DNA of 64,000 nt from Acorus gramineus (lineage: Eukaryota > Streptophyta > Magnoliopsida > Acorales > Acoraceae), in assembly GCA_030737835.1 (NCBI GenBank), contig CM060851.1, positions 4,616,615-4,680,614 of the forward strand, given 5' to 3'. Positions 35,455-57,225 of this stretch are shown here, piece by piece. How positions within the stretch are numbered: the first letter of the stretch is position 1; each line of letters begins with the position of its first letter. Below the pieces are notes generated by a model, which worked only from the letters and a program-made list of their open reading frames with translations, had not been told where the DNA came from and searched no databases. A program made the translations under genes and the position numbers.

Positions 35455-36517
35455 TAAATAAACATGGATCAATATAGACACACAGCAAACAATGGGTCTA
35501 AGCCCACACTACCCATCCCAAGAGGGCTTTGCACACTATTTTTCCTCTTGCCTGTGGCAGAGATTTGATCCTCTTCACCATTGGCTTAAAGCCGTGGGAG
35601 ACCATTTAATATGATAAGTTAGGAGGGACATCTTTAATCCGAGGAGAAATATAAGAATGAAAAAAGAATATATACTTAATAAATTTAACAACAACATTAA
35701 TTGGGAATAAACTAGGCCAAAGTCTATGTATTATTCGCTATTGGGCTCGTTCAAAATAATATGGGCTTTGATACACTGAAACACTTTTGCAGTCATTCGT
35801 GTAAGAGTGCTGTTACACTTAATTTTTTTTTCAGTCGAAAACACAGTCCTATATACTACGTTAGAAATTTAGTGAAGCATATACCTCGTTGATGTTGTAC
35901 ATATCAATTAAATATTTTTTTATACTTATTAAAAATGGGTTCATTCAACTCGAAATGGAACGAAATACATTTTTTATCAAAGCATATACCTCATTAGATG
36001 ATGTTTACTATTTAAAAAAATTAAAAACATGTGAGATCCAACTTTCAGTTGGTGAATTTTACTGAATAACATTGTCCTTGCTGCAATTGGCCATGTAGTA
36101 TATGCATGAAATTATTTAATATATATTTCATTAAGGTAGCATATACTCAATTAAAAAAATATAAAAATGTATGGAGTCTTGGAATATGTATTTTTTTATA
36201 AAAAAAATAAGTCATTGACTAAGTAAAAAAGACCGGCCGAGTATAACCCTTCCCATATAATTTTTTTCATGTTTTCTCAAAATTTGTGAAAAATATGCAT
36301 TCTCATTTCAAAGAAATGGATGTACATTAAATGAACATGAAAGAGTCTCTTAAGACACCTTTGGATTTTGGATATGCAGCTTTTGAAGACCGGGCTTGTG
36401 AATAACTGAATATGATGCGTTGACATCTCAATACAAAACCCGAAAAAGATGTTTGGGACAAAGATCTACGTTTGCCCCCCTTGAAATGTGAAGATTACAA
36501 TAATGTCTTTGCTGACA

Positions 36518-37863
36518 TTTGTTGTTTAATTTATAGGTTAAAGATATTTAAGTCCCTCCAAACATGGAAAAATTTATATAAGTCTTTATTAAAATTGAGA
36601 CAGACGTATGAGTTCCTAAAAATTCAGAGAAATCTAATTATCACCCCTGAATTAAATTTTCATCCAAACTTAACGGAATATTCAGAATATTCATCACATA
36701 TAATTGCGTAGACATTAAAGTCTTATAAACAGTCATAAAGATAAATTAGTCCTGCAAAAGATAAAATTACCCCTAAAAGACTTTCACATTAAATTGTGTA
36801 CACATTGCAGTCCCTATAAATAATCATAAAGACAAATTAATTCCCGCAAAAGACAAAATTACCCCTACAAGACCTTTACATTTAATTGAATAGACATTAC
36901 AGTCCTTATAAACAATCGTAAAGACAAATCGGTCATTCTAAAAGACAAAAATACCCTAAAGAATTTTTACATTTAATTGTGTAGACATTGCAATCCTTAT
37001 AAACAATCATAAAGACAAATAATATATATATATATTTTTATTTTCTCATCTTTTATCCTATCGCTCACACTCCACCTGAAGATCTCAATTTGGATGTAAA
37101 AAAAATATTTTAACATGTAGAATGCATTCTTTTTGCCTTTTTGTTTGTAGGGAAGTAAAAAACGTGGCATGAGTTTATTAAAATTCTCTCTGCTAGGAAT
37201 GTAAATAAACAAATTTTGTGAAAAATCATGTATATGTATTTCAAAGCAAGCAAACACCTTAAAGAAAAAAATATTATTCATTACTTGTTCAGGTGGAGTG
37301 TGAGCAATAGGATAAAAAATGAAAGAATAAATAAAAAAATTATATTATTTGTCTTTATGATTGTTTATAAGTAAATAAGGACTGCAATGTCTACACAATT
37401 AAATGTAAAAATTCTTCAGGGGTATTTTTGTCTTTTACAGGACCAATTTATTTTTACGATTATTTATAAATACTGTAATGTCTATCCAATTAAATGTAAA
37501 AATATTTCAGGAATAATTTCATCTTTTGCAGGGACTAATTTGTCTATATGATTGTTTATAGAGACTGGAAATATATACACAATTTAATGTAAAAGTCTTT
37601 CATGGGCAATTTTGTCTTTTGCAGGGACTAATTTGTCTTTATGACTGTTTATAAGGACTTCAATGTCCACACAATTACATGTGATGAAATATTCTTGAAA
37701 TATTCCATGAAGTTTGGATGAAAATTTAACTCATGGATGATAATTGAGTTTTTCTGAGTTTTCAGGGACTCGTACGTCTATCCCAATTTTAACAGTGACT
37801 TATATAGATTTTCTCATGTTTGTAAGGACTTAAACGTCTTTAACCCTTAATTTATACAAAGGG
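36518..37863. mobile_element. Long foldback element with tandem-repeat arms
   Basis: Two arms (36518-37080 and 37288-37863) are inverted copies around a 207-bp loop. The inner ends are tcacactccacctgaa and ttcaggtggagtgtga. The outer part of the left arm contains ggttaaagatatttaagtcc, inverted as ggacttaaacgtctttaacc on the right. Inside each arm is a tandem array of units of about 91 bp (for example units starting near 36707, 36798, 36891 and 36980), each with tagacattrcagtcc and cataaagacaaat-type phrases. Long terminal repeats made of direct subrepeats are the hallmark of Foldback-type elements. No transposase was seen. Confidence 0.8.
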
Positions 37864-38093
37864 ACATTGATTAGAATTTTTCGAAAAATTAGGGACAGTA
37901 TGGTAAATTATAAGCGGTGTTTTGGGACGTTTTGATATGTTTTATTTGAACACAAAACACAAGACCAACGCTACACTAACACACCAAACGGTGCCTAAAA
38001 ATATAACTGAAACATCCATTGAGATTGAGAATGCTCTGTTTTTCATCAGTCCCTTCAACAACTCCATTTGAGTTGGATAAATAACAGTCAATT

Positions 38094-38096
<3 letters not shown>

Positions 38097-38136
<40 letters not shown>
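38097..38136. repeat. (AT)20 microsatellite
   Basis: Twenty uninterrupted AT dinucleotides lie about 90 bp beyond the stop codon of the first subtilase gene, probably within its 3' UTR. Confidence 0.95.
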
Positions 38137-38138
<2 letters not shown>

Positions 38139-38226
38139 TTTCATGTTCTCAAAGTTATCCTCAGAGTGTTCACAATGACACGAGAATACATTATTATATT
38201 TATTTGAAACAAAATTAAACTTCAAT

Positions 38227-42820
<4,594 letters not shown>

Positions 42821-42877
42821 TATTGGAGGTGGAAAATTAAATTAGTTGATGAGGATTCAAAACATGTGATGCAATGT

Positions 42878-42884
42878 CTTTATA
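42878..42884 (-). promoter_or_regulatory. TATA box of subtilase copy 1
   Basis: TATAAAG on the minus strand lies 58 bp upstream of the ATG at 42820, consistent with a leader of about 25-30 nt. Confidence 0.6.
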
Positions 42885-44452
42885 GGCTTAACCCACAAAG
42901 CTTGATCCTTAGTGATCAACGTTTCCAAACATTACACTCCAAAGCCAGCCAGATTAAGGAGTGATATGTATATTCTCATACCACACAAGTCAAAATGCCT
43001 AGTTAGTGTCAAATTATAATTACAGTACATAACATTGAGTTGGTGACTCCAATGTGTGCCAACTCCATTTTGGAGATACCTGATCCGGCCATTGTCAGTC
43101 TACTATTCACAATGGATGGTTAGGATAAATGATAATCTGAACAATATAAGAGTTTTTTTTGTTTGATATCATTATATTGATTGAAGGTGTGTGCGTGCCA
43201 GATGCACATGAATGTATATAAAGATGTACATTTATTTCAATACTTTTCTCTTGCTAAACTAGTCTCTCTCTTTTTATATGAAATGGTCGACTATATAACT
43301 TTATAAACGGGGTTATGCTAATCTGAAACTTGCCACAAAAGCAAGGAGGGGAAGAAAAGAGATATAGTGGGGAAAGGAGTAACTCACACAAGATGTGTGA
43401 AGCATTTGATCCCTACGAAACACAATCCCCCCCCAAAATACAAAACATAACTTCAGCACCACCAGAAAGAGGAGAGATATACTGGGTGAGGCTTGTTAAA
43501 CAAGTCTTAAAAGTCCAATAACTCAACCTCCAGAAAGAAGCATCTTTCTAAATCTGGCAAACATATTTTCCTAGGAAATTGTGATAAAAAAATCATTAAA
43601 CGATTTGCAATTTTGGTTGTTCATCAAAAACATTTTGTGTATTTCGCCTTGCTGAAAATTGAATGACTTGGTGATATGGAGTGTAGCAGAAACTCATGAA
43701 AATAGTTCATATTTTTGAGGATGGTGTGATTTGCCTTTATACCTGGTGGAATGGAACAGTTTCCCCCATCTCATGTTTTAGTCCATTAGTCTTTGTGGCA
43801 TTTGTTTGCCAATTGGTATTAGTAAAGTTTTTGGATCACACATTATTGAAGTCTTTTTAGGAAAAGTTTTGATGTGACAAATGTAAGGCTTTAAAATGTT
43901 GAGAAACGAATTCGTGGAAAACCACAAATAAAACACGAGATCGAACAAAAGAATAGAACACCAACAAATGAAAAATAAAAAAAATACGTGGTTCGGCATA
44001 AGCTTTCATCTACAGAACGAAAGTGAAAACAAATAATCTACTATAATAATTCAGATACAAAAAAACCTTACAAACTCTCTTATAAAGTTATTCTCTTTTG
44101 AACCCTCTCAACCTTTCTATTATGGATTTTTACATTTCGTCTGCTTGCATATACCTAATTTTGCCATGAAAGTATGAAACCTTAGAGATATTTATAAAGA
44201 TAAATAACTTCTTCTCTAAATAATCTCCTAACAAACAAATATGTTTTCCTGATTTTAGAAAATTCACTTTATATTTTAATTAAGATCAAATCTTAATTAA
44301 TTTACTAATCAGATGTTCACCCTAATATGGTTCCATCATGACCATCCAATGTTCATATACCAGATCGAGACATAATCCCAATATAAAAAGAGGGTGATAT
44401 GACTGTCCACACACATATGCAAAGAAATAAAGACAAGAGGACGTGACAGACA
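42885..44452. other. Spacer between the two subtilase genes (promoter side of copy 1)
   Basis: No gene was recognised with confidence. An ORF at 43330-43521 has unusually protein-like composition but matches nothing I know. About 43890-44130 contains aaatacgtggttcggcataa and resembles the end of a plant LTR (acgtggttcg phrase), reverse oriented relative to the fragment at 25.5 kb. Confidence 0.4.
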
Positions 44453-45130
44453 TGTTGGAAAAAATTAATACATTTTCTTAAAAAATGTATTAATTACTTT
44501 CTAAATATAGATTAAAAATTTAATGGGATGTTTAATTCCCTTTAATATGTTTTGTCCCACAACGGTTAAAGAATGCGATGAAACAGTCTTTAAATATGCC
44601 TTGTGTAGATCTTGGGTCGGGACCCAAGCAGGGGCTGGGGCTTGTGAATTGCTTTTGCTTTTCCGTATTTTGTATTTCGGACTTCGGACATGGTCACGGG
44701 CACAGGCACGAATATGGGTATGGGTTAAACGTAAAATTCATTTGGAACGTGTTTTATTTTTTCGCAACGGCTGGCAACGTTTAAATCTGAATTTTAAACA
44801 TTGAAAATAAATATGGTAACCGTAAACGCTTACCATAATTGACACATGCAATTAATGTTAACGTTACACCTCTACAGTTGAATCTCTGTGTCTATAAAAA
44901 GGCTACCTTCGCAGATATTCAAAGTATGCGAAAAACTAAGTGTTTCATCAAAAATCCTCCACACAAACAGAGTTTTTACTTTATTCTTTTGAGCGATCAA
45001 GTCTGCGACCGGTTCGACTTCTCTTCCTGCTTGCACCAAGAAGAGAACAGCGAGGGTAGGGTGGTTTTATCTTAGGAACAGATCGTCGAGAACCCTGTGC
45101 GATTGAGGGGGCGTATTCTGTTTTGAAGAC
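44453..45130 (+). mobile_element. Probable solo LTR of a Copia-like element
   Basis: It begins TGTTGGAAAAAATTAATAC, a common start of plant Copia LTRs. It carries a promoter-like ctataaaaaggctacc near 44892 and a downstream transcribed-leader-like region with cgtcgagaaccctgtgcgat and gaggg(g)gcgtattctg. No primer-binding site, gag or pol follows, so it is probably a solo or truncated LTR. The right boundary is uncertain (45.1-45.25 kb). Confidence 0.5.
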
Positions 45131-45800
45131 AGCGTTACCACATGACTCCATACCAGGCTCTTCTAATATCTGTCTTCATATTATCTCTACTTTTTGTCTG
45201 ATAATAGAGAGTATTTTTCAAGAACACTCTCTCTTCGAATGGATGGGATCCGTGCAAGGAGCGGATGGTGTAGAAAATCTAAATATAAAATAAAATCAAA
45301 GTTAATGCAGAGAGAAGAAAGGAGAGAAACATGAATACATGAGATATTAGATTTTTTAACATTATTTTTGCATATAAAAAAAGGTGGGTCCTCTTTATAA
45401 ACCCAATAACCTAATTTGGATAAACTCAAACATCTTTGTTAATTAAATCTCTCATCACAAGTGAGTAAACTCTTATTTCTAATAGATGAGATCTATTTCC
45501 CGCACAACATATAACTCTTGTTACAAAGTCTGAATGGGAAAGAAGAAAACGGGATTAGAGATAACAAGAGAAATACAACAGACAGAAGGAAAACTAAAAC
45601 TGGGCATGCTGGGAAGAAAATTATTTTGTCATCTAGATTATAACTCAGATAGCATTGAACCAAGTAGATTCATTCTTTCTTTCTTTTTTTCTTTCATTTC
45701 CAACTCCTTTTCCCACCATTCCATGTTAACATTTTCTCGAAGAATGTGAAATGTGTACACTTATTTGAAACAACTCAAACCTCCCATGAACGACCATATT

Positions 45801-50121
<4,321 letters not shown>

Positions 50122-50162
50122 TGGAGCTGATGAGATATCAGACATGCACATTATGAGTCCTT

Positions 50163-50169
50163 TTTTATA
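50163..50169 (-). promoter_or_regulatory. TATA box of subtilase copy 2
   Basis: TATAAAA on the minus strand lies 42 bp before the ATG at 50121, so transcription should start around 50138. Confidence 0.65.
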
Positions 50170-50439
50170 GGCCTAATTAACAAGAAATCCCAAGTCAGCC
50201 ATACTTGGTTATCCACGCCTCCAAATTCCAAATATTACCTTCCAAAGCCGGCTTTACATGATCAATGTTGTTATTAAAGTAGCATAAGAGAGCCCTGACA
50301 TAAATTTGATTTGCATCAGATGAACACAATTTCAGTGACAAAATACCTTGGTGGTGTCTAACTATAATGAGGTCGCAACAGTGACGGTGATTCCAATGTC
50401 CACACACTGTTTTTGAGTGTTTTGCAGCCTCGTTTGCAG

Positions 50440-50740
50440 TAGTGTAGCCCCATACACTATTACGATTTTGGATTTTGGGATGCAAACAATAAAAGAAAAT
50501 AAACAAACAAATCGAAGTAAAGACACAAAAATTTACGTGGTTCGACAAATCTTGCCTACATCCACGGAGTACACCAGAGATCAATCCACTGTTAATGAGA
50601 AGTTTTTACAATGGTCACACCGAAGATAAAAACCCTAGAGCCTAATGAAAACCATAGAGCTCGACCCCCGTCCGACTCTGCGTAGCGCCAACAATCCTTT
50701 GCGCACATCATCAGGCTCCACAATATATAACATACACTAA
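50440..50740 (-). mobile_element. LTR fragment of the same Copia-like family, reverse orientation
   Basis: Its reverse complement matches 25590-25880 with substitutions: shared phrases are tacgtggttcgacaaatctt, accagagatcaatccac, aatggtcacaccgaagataa and gcgcacatcatcaggctcca. It lies upstream of the subtilase copy 2 promoter. No internal retroelement domain is adjacent. Confidence 0.7.
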
Positions 50741-52133
50741 TTGCGTTATCATATTGAATGACACAAAAAAAAATTCATTTTTTCAAAGAAAAAACAAAAA
50801 CACACTATTATAACTTAGTATATAATTCATTTCATATTATATAATATACTTCAATGAAAGCGTATAATTTTTTTTAAAAAAAAGAAAATCGGTGGACTAC
50901 GAATGGGCTGCACAAGGAGTTTGAGTTATCAATATCCAAGTTCTTTTTAATAACAATGAAAAATGGCACGTCATCCTATTACTTTTAAGAAGGATGTGTG
51001 TTATCACTTTTAATTAAGTGAATTCCGTTCTTTCTGTTGTATGTCACCCTACAGGATAATTGTATTGTGCTCGTTTGTGGTATTTTTGACACTTTTTTTC
51101 TTGGTAAACATTGTTTTTGTGGTTTTATTTTATAGATCAAATCTTCTCATATCAATATGGGCAAAACTCGAACTCATAACCCCTCGATAAAAAAAAAAAA
51201 AAAAGAGTACCTCTCTCAATTTGTTAAGAGGTGGTTCGGTTGTGGGCCTTCCTAAAACAAATAAGAAAAAATTAGTGGGACATTTGAGTGCTGATACACG
51301 TAGTCATTTTTGCAGCCCCATAAGTTATGATAACGCAGTATATACTGTGTTATCATAGTGTATGGGTCCTATCATAGTATGATCTTTTTTTTTTATTTGT
51401 TTATTATGAAAAAAAATATACTAATGTATCTCAGTATATACTTCATTTTATATAACAGCGTACATTTCAAAATATGAGTATATGATTTTTTTTAAAACAG
51501 AAAAATATGATAGACTGTAATTGGAGTATCTTTTTCTGGGACATTTACATAAAAATGTTTGGAGGGAATCAATTGATCTAACCTTATTTAATTCACAGTT
51601 GTATCCAGTTGTGTCGACCCATCAGATTGATGGGCCATGCTCATGACGGCCCATCAGAGAGGGACAGTAGCCAGGCCTACCTGGTGGAGTGTGGAGAGAG
51701 AGGGATGGGACAGGATTTTACACTTGAAACTTAAATCTGTCATCCATTAACATCAGGTTGGGAAGACAAATTTGATATGATTAATATTCATAGGGAATTA
51801 TACCAAGGTATCAATTAAAATAGGAAAGTCATTCGAATAGATAATGTTATATCGAGTTCCATTTTCAAATCTCAATTTCAGTTTACATGTGTTTTAAATT
51901 TTTTAAAAATAATATATATCACCTAATGAAATACATAATTTTATAAAAAATAATATATATACTTCAATTAATTGCATGGATACATTTATAAAAAAATGTG
52001 AAAAAACTCTTTCGAAACATAAACCTTGTTAACGTGAGCATATGCATCGTTAATTTTCTATCAACCCATGTAGGGCTGAAATTGGGACTAGAAATGGATT
52101 TGAGTGTAACAACGCCCGTTGGTTAAGCCTGTC
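50741..52133. other. AT-rich spacer with dispersed repeats
   Basis: No gene was recognised. Sequence around 51330-51490 (aatgtatctcagtatatact and neighbours) repeats 30450-30590. Confidence 0.45.
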
Positions 52134-53928
52134 AATCGGACGGATACAGATCAAATATGCTAATATCCATATCCTAACTTTCGGATACGGATATTAATTT
52201 TCAGATTCGGATCTCTTCGGATACGGATCGGATACAGATTTTTTTTTAGATAATTGACATGTTTAAATATTAACATTAATTTGAATAATCAAGTGATATT
52301 TTAGAGAGACATCAAAATTAAAATAAAGATTTTAAAACTTATTATCTTTTTCAAATATCATTCATTGAAAATTTAATAGTATTATAATATATTATCTTAG
52401 TGATTAGTCATACAAGATAACAATATAGACAATATATAATGCAAATATATATTTTTATAATAAGTCATGATACCAGGCCCCACAATATAAGCCCCATGAA
52501 ATGTCATCATTTGATTGGTTGATTTGTTTGGTTTGTTGACTTTTTTAAAAAATGGTAAAATGACAAAATACAAATTTGTCTTCATTAAAAATTTATCTCA
52601 TTAACCCAAATCTCCCATTTTCTCTATTCAGTTATGACTATATGAATATTAAAATCCATTTACATATTTTTTGAATTTTGAAATCATTACCTAAATTATA
52701 ATTGAACCTAGATTAGACCAAAAATTATCCAAAATGTTTTCATCAAAATCCTTCAAATGACCCATTTTTTCTAGGTATTTATTGTATTCAAATTTAAATA
52801 AAAAACACATATAGTTAACATATGAAACAGTTACATTTTATATTGGTAGTTACAAATACATTTTTTAAATGTTTATATCTCTCACAACGATCTCATAATG
52901 ATTTGTTACATTTATATAAAAACTGATACATTTACATAGATGGAACAAACAATTACATTTACCTAAATGTCAAACAGTTATATTTACTCTTTGAAATCAT
53001 GTATTTCAATTTCTAGTGCACTGCCTTCCAAAGAAAATGTATCAGAATCCTCTGCAAAAGTATATACTTCACTGTTACATTTATACGTCATTTCTATTTG
53101 TATTGTTAAAGGAAATGCACAACATGAGATAATGTTACATTTCAGAGTGTTACATTTATAAATGTAACAAAATTGTGTAAATGAGTATCCGAGTTCGGGA
53201 GTCTAATATAAACATCACACGAACCATTAACAATTAAATGTAATAATATTAAAAGTTACATTTATGAAATCATAACGAAATAAATATAAAAAAAAGTGTG
53301 AAATAGTGATCAAAACATAAAAAAAAAAATTCATTTTCTGAATTGAAACATGTAACATAGATTGAATATTTGATCATCAAAAAATTAATTAAAAAAATCA
53401 TACGACTTTCATTCAATAAGATCAAAAAATGATAAAAAAATAATTGACAAACCTGATCCGTAAGATATTGTTGGAGATCCAACTCGATAAAGAACAAATC
53501 AGTTTTTCAAACTTCTCGGGATTAAAATTTCGGGACTGCTACGAATATGTTCATCGTAAATTATTAGATTACTCTTACCTACATAAAATAGGAATGAATG
53601 ATTTTACACAATGCAAGGAAGAAGAAATACAATAATTAATGAAATCTCCACAATCCTAGAAATAAATCAAACAGTTTTCTTTGTTTAGAGGTGGTTATCA
53701 ATTAGAGGATATAATAGATAATGTCCTATTGTCACATCATGGGGCCTGGAAAGTTGGGGCCTGAAAATCATTATCGTTTTATAATATATGTCGGATACAG
53801 ATATTTTTCAGATCGGATAGACTGATATCCATATCCGCACTCCGGATCTTCGAATATCGGATATTTCTGATTTTTCGAATACGGATTCGGATCGGATTCG
53901 AATTTTTTTCAGATAATTGACAGGCTTA
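52134..53928. mobile_element. hAT-like element split by a nested insertion
   Basis: The termini are taagcctgtcaatcgg and attgacaggctta. The target duplication is ccgttggt (52126-52133) versus ccgatggt (53929-53936), seven of eight identical. The subterminal zones are arrays of ggatacggat / ggatatc motifs. A 1.3-kb element (52463-53776) is nested inside. Without it the hAT-like unit would be about 470 bp, close to its relative at 62410-62944 (535 bp). Confidence 0.85.
52463..53776 (+). mobile_element. Non-autonomous element with short TIRs (Mutator-like?), copy 2, nested
   Basis: Nearly identical to 26304-27641. The left end is agtcatgataccaggcccc. The right end is ggggcctgaaaatcattatc. The 10-bp direct repeat ttttataata (52453-52462, 53777-53786) fits a Mutator-type duplication of 9-11 bp. 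A 63-codon ORF at 53444-53635 is kept with a few amino-acid changes from copy 1. No transposase was seen. Orientation is the same as copy 1. Confidence 0.8.
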
Positions 53929-54454
53929 CCGATGGTTATATAAGCTGACCAAGCATGCCCCAGGGGCCAGGACCAGGGTCCCCAAAGGTTCATTCTTAAA
54001 ACTGTGCAATACCAAGCACATGTAACAGAGATGGTAGTGTGAACTAAAGCAATAATGCAGAATTCTGATAAATGTACTATGAAGTTACCCATGCATGATA
54101 GTGATAAATTTTATCCTAGATACAGATCTTCAATGGCATTAAGAATGTGCTCATCCCCAAGGGGGAAGATGAACAGGAAAGTCAGTTACAACTGTTTGAG
54201 TTATCTTTTACATGTACAAATAGCAAATCCATGTTCCATTCACTAATATCCAGTTCACCTTCAATAAGAGTCATGCTGCAACTAAATATTTTCCTAATAC
54301 AAGGCCTAAATGTCTTCCGGAGCTCAATCCATTTCCCTGACATTACAGAAGTGCAACAAGAAATGGTGTGAGGCTGTGAGGCAGAGAAATTGCAGGAAAA
54401 CACAACACCAATCAGTTGGAAATGATGAGAGAGTTACGTACAAAGGTTAATCTC

Positions 54455-57181
54455 TCAAGTGTGGAGATAATTAGCCGCCATCATCAACTCTAGTGTCAAT
54501 TCGGGTTCAATATGGAACTCGGTCTCCTTTCCACTGTGACAAGCATGTATAAAATAGGATATCAGAGGCAATGAATCAGTACTCCATCAATAAGAGCACT
54601 ATTCCTCAAAATGATATTCATATTCACATGGGATGTTGACCTAAATTAAGTTAAAGATATTTAACAAAATCATTGTATAGATGGTGGCGGCTTCTTGGTT
54701 GTTTTGGTTTTGTTTGGTTATGTGACAACAAACACATGGGGACAATGGCTTTAGCTTTACACTGCTTGGTTCATCGTCTTATATATATGACCAAACTAAG
54801 CAACTAGCTATAAGAACCTTGCATGTATGTCGTGCACAAACCCAATATAACAAAACATACAAAGCACATGCTGTTTAGTTAAAAACCTTTCAATCTGTTG
54901 TTTTACAGAGTATACACTTCACATGTAAGAAAGAAAACAATGCAAAAGATATACTCTTGCTATTTAACAACTTTGAGCTAGCACATTTTTATATTATCAC
55001 ATGATGCTCACACTCCATATCCAATAGGATATCTTGACTTCTGGACATTCGCATTATTGCCAATAAGTACAACTTCAATAAAGAGCAAACAATTTTGGTG
55101 GAAGACAGTGTAAAGATGAGTGGAAAGGCCCCACAAAACAAGGAGGTGATGTAACAATGATAAACATGTGCACCATTGCCAATAAGTGCACTTTAAGAAA
55201 GAGAAAAACAATTTTGGTCGAAGATAATGGTAAAAGGAGTGGAAGAGCCCACAAGACCTGGCGATGATGTAACAATGACATTAAGACAAACTACGATTTT
55301 AAAGATTTATAAACTGATCTGAACACATTTATTCATATTGACTTGACCTATCTTTCTAATTATCAATCGATTTACGAATTTAGTACAATAAAAGATGACC
55401 AATCAAATCAAGATGCAAACTCTCCAGCAATTTCTAAGGCAGTTTGTCATACATATAATATTTACAACCTAGCAAAGGGAATACAAAACAAGACAACATG
55501 GAAACCCACATAATAATAATTTCATAAGTGCATGTGGAGGAATAATCTTGACGGTGTACTGAGGCTCTCTCAAACTTTAGACCATTCAAATAATGAAAAG
55601 AAAAAAAACACACCTTGTTTCTGCTCGCCAAATTGCCTAAGTACACATCGGGATCAGAGAAAGCATCACTGTTTCAGAAATGCGAACTTTTATATTGAGA
55701 ATATGTGGGAGATGGTTAGACAAAGCATCAGGGGGTGGGGACAAGGCTAGCCGGAGCAGCTTGCATTCTGATCGACGAGGTGGAGTTTAGGGTGTTCGAG
55801 TAGCAGGGAGGGCGTTTTATGCTGCGATGCCGAGTAAAAACCTTTTCTACTAGGAGTCGGGGCTGGCGGATATTTTTCCTCTCCATGCTCTTATTGTACT
55901 TTTTCATGCTTTTTTTCTCTCTTCTTCCTACTCCACAATTTCGGACATTGTCTGTTTTGAGCTATTTGAAATAGATATGCCCACATCCCCACAGTTTTCT
56001 AAAATAAAATAAAATAAAAACACCTTGAAGGATGTTCATCATCTGCTGACAGAGGTCCACAGTCAGCCAAGAATCAGTAGGCCTTTCTCTTCTTCCACGA
56101 ACTCCATGGAAGTCTTAGCCATTTGATTGCCCATTCCCCTTTATGGCTTTGGTCGTTGGCCTATGTTCATCCACTAGTAAACATTACTATAACTGAACAT
56201 GGGCTAACCAATTTTTTTTATAGAAAAATGTACATTCTCAATTATGAATAACTTAGTGATTATGTTTTTTTCTACCATTACGACAAATCAGGGTCAGCAC
56301 CTCCACACTCCAAGGCAATGTACTAACATCTTTCTCCTTTATCGTTTTGTGTATATATAGATGGAATTTCCCTCGTCTGGCATCATACTATCGAAGACAC
56401 ATGATCCCTTCAAAGTTATCAAATTGAATAACAGTCTCTTTAGCTACACACAACTCATAAGAAAAGCAACCAAAAATTTGCCAATTTTCAGTGTATTATT
56501 TATCATAGACTTCACACATCTATGCCATGTTCCTCACTCAACATATGATATTCAACATCGCATATCTTAGGCCGTCTATCGGTTTATACTTTACTTTTTC
56601 ATATGGGTAAGGTTGGATCAATACCTAAGCATTTAAGCTCAATTAGAACTCATCATCACATGCGCAGGTGCATGGACCCAAATAAGAATTCATTCTCTAT
56701 TATCATAATTCAGACAAATAAAAATCATTAAAAAAAAAAAAAACCATTTTGGGCCAAATTAGGGATTGGAGAGGTTCACCCACAAATAATACCAACCAAA
56801 TCAAACACTGCCACAACAATAAAAACAGATCATCCAAGAAACAAAAAAGACAAGACCTTGCGAATTGGAGGGACCAGTAGAAGTACTGGCAGATCTTCTC
56901 GAGGATTGGCGTGCTGATCTCCGGGAACCTCACCTCCCCGTGCTGAGTCTCCGCAAACCCACCTACATGATCCAAAACAAACCACATAAAAATCAAATCT
57001 TTCCCCCTTAAAACCCCCAAAAACATCTGAAAATTCGAATCCCATCTCTCAGGATTGATCGAAGGGGACTGACCGGGAGAGGTGAGCATGTTCCGGATGG
57101 TCTGGGAGACCATGGCGGCCTTCTTGTCGACGACGAACTCGAACCCCTCCGCGCTTATCAACTTCACCGTCTCCTCCTTCT

Positions 57182-57185
<4 letters not shown>
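54455..57185 (-). CDS. ELC: Elongin C (BTB/POZ-fold, SKP1-like) protein
   Basis: Three exons (minus), 57185-57074, 56962-56857 and 54533-54455, are joined by GT-AG introns of 111 bp and 2.3 kb and give 98 residues. The protein reads MKKEETVKLISAEGFEFVVD, then AAMVSQTIRNMLTSPGGFAE (residues 23-42), then FPEISTPILEKICQYF (48-63) and ends MMAANYLHT. This is the complete Elongin C / SKP1-BTB fold, at the usual family length. In eukaryotes Elongin C pairs with Elongin B and, in some complexes, with cullin E3 ligases or Pol II elongation factors; the plant role is less defined. A (GA)n tract abuts the ATG. The ORF extension past exon 1 is intron read-through, not protein. Confidence 0.95.

Positions 57186-57222
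<37 letters not shown>
57186..57222 (-). repeat. (GA)n tract abutting the Elongin C start codon
   Basis: An uninterrupted CT/GA dinucleotide run of 37 bp, read as GAGA on the coding strand, ends directly at the ATG (57185). It would lie in the 5' UTR. GA tracts in plant 5' UTRs and promoters can bind BPC/GAGA-binding proteins (established for the motif, inferred here). Confidence 0.85.

Positions 57223-57225
<3 letters not shown>

Noticed and set aside
36707-37019. CRISPR-like reading of the regularly spaced repeats
   Set aside because: The units are contiguous tandem repeats of about 91 bp with imperfect identity in a plant genome, not short repeats separated by unique spacers.
44523-44804. 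ORFs of 93 and 68 codons in the 44.5-kb region
   Set aside because: They lie in the probable LTR, use different frames of the same bases and have no domain.
56703-57185. 160-residue single-exon reading of Elongin C
   Set aside because: The extra residues are intron translation. Splicing at 57074/56962 and 56857/54533 restores an exact 98-residue Elongin C.
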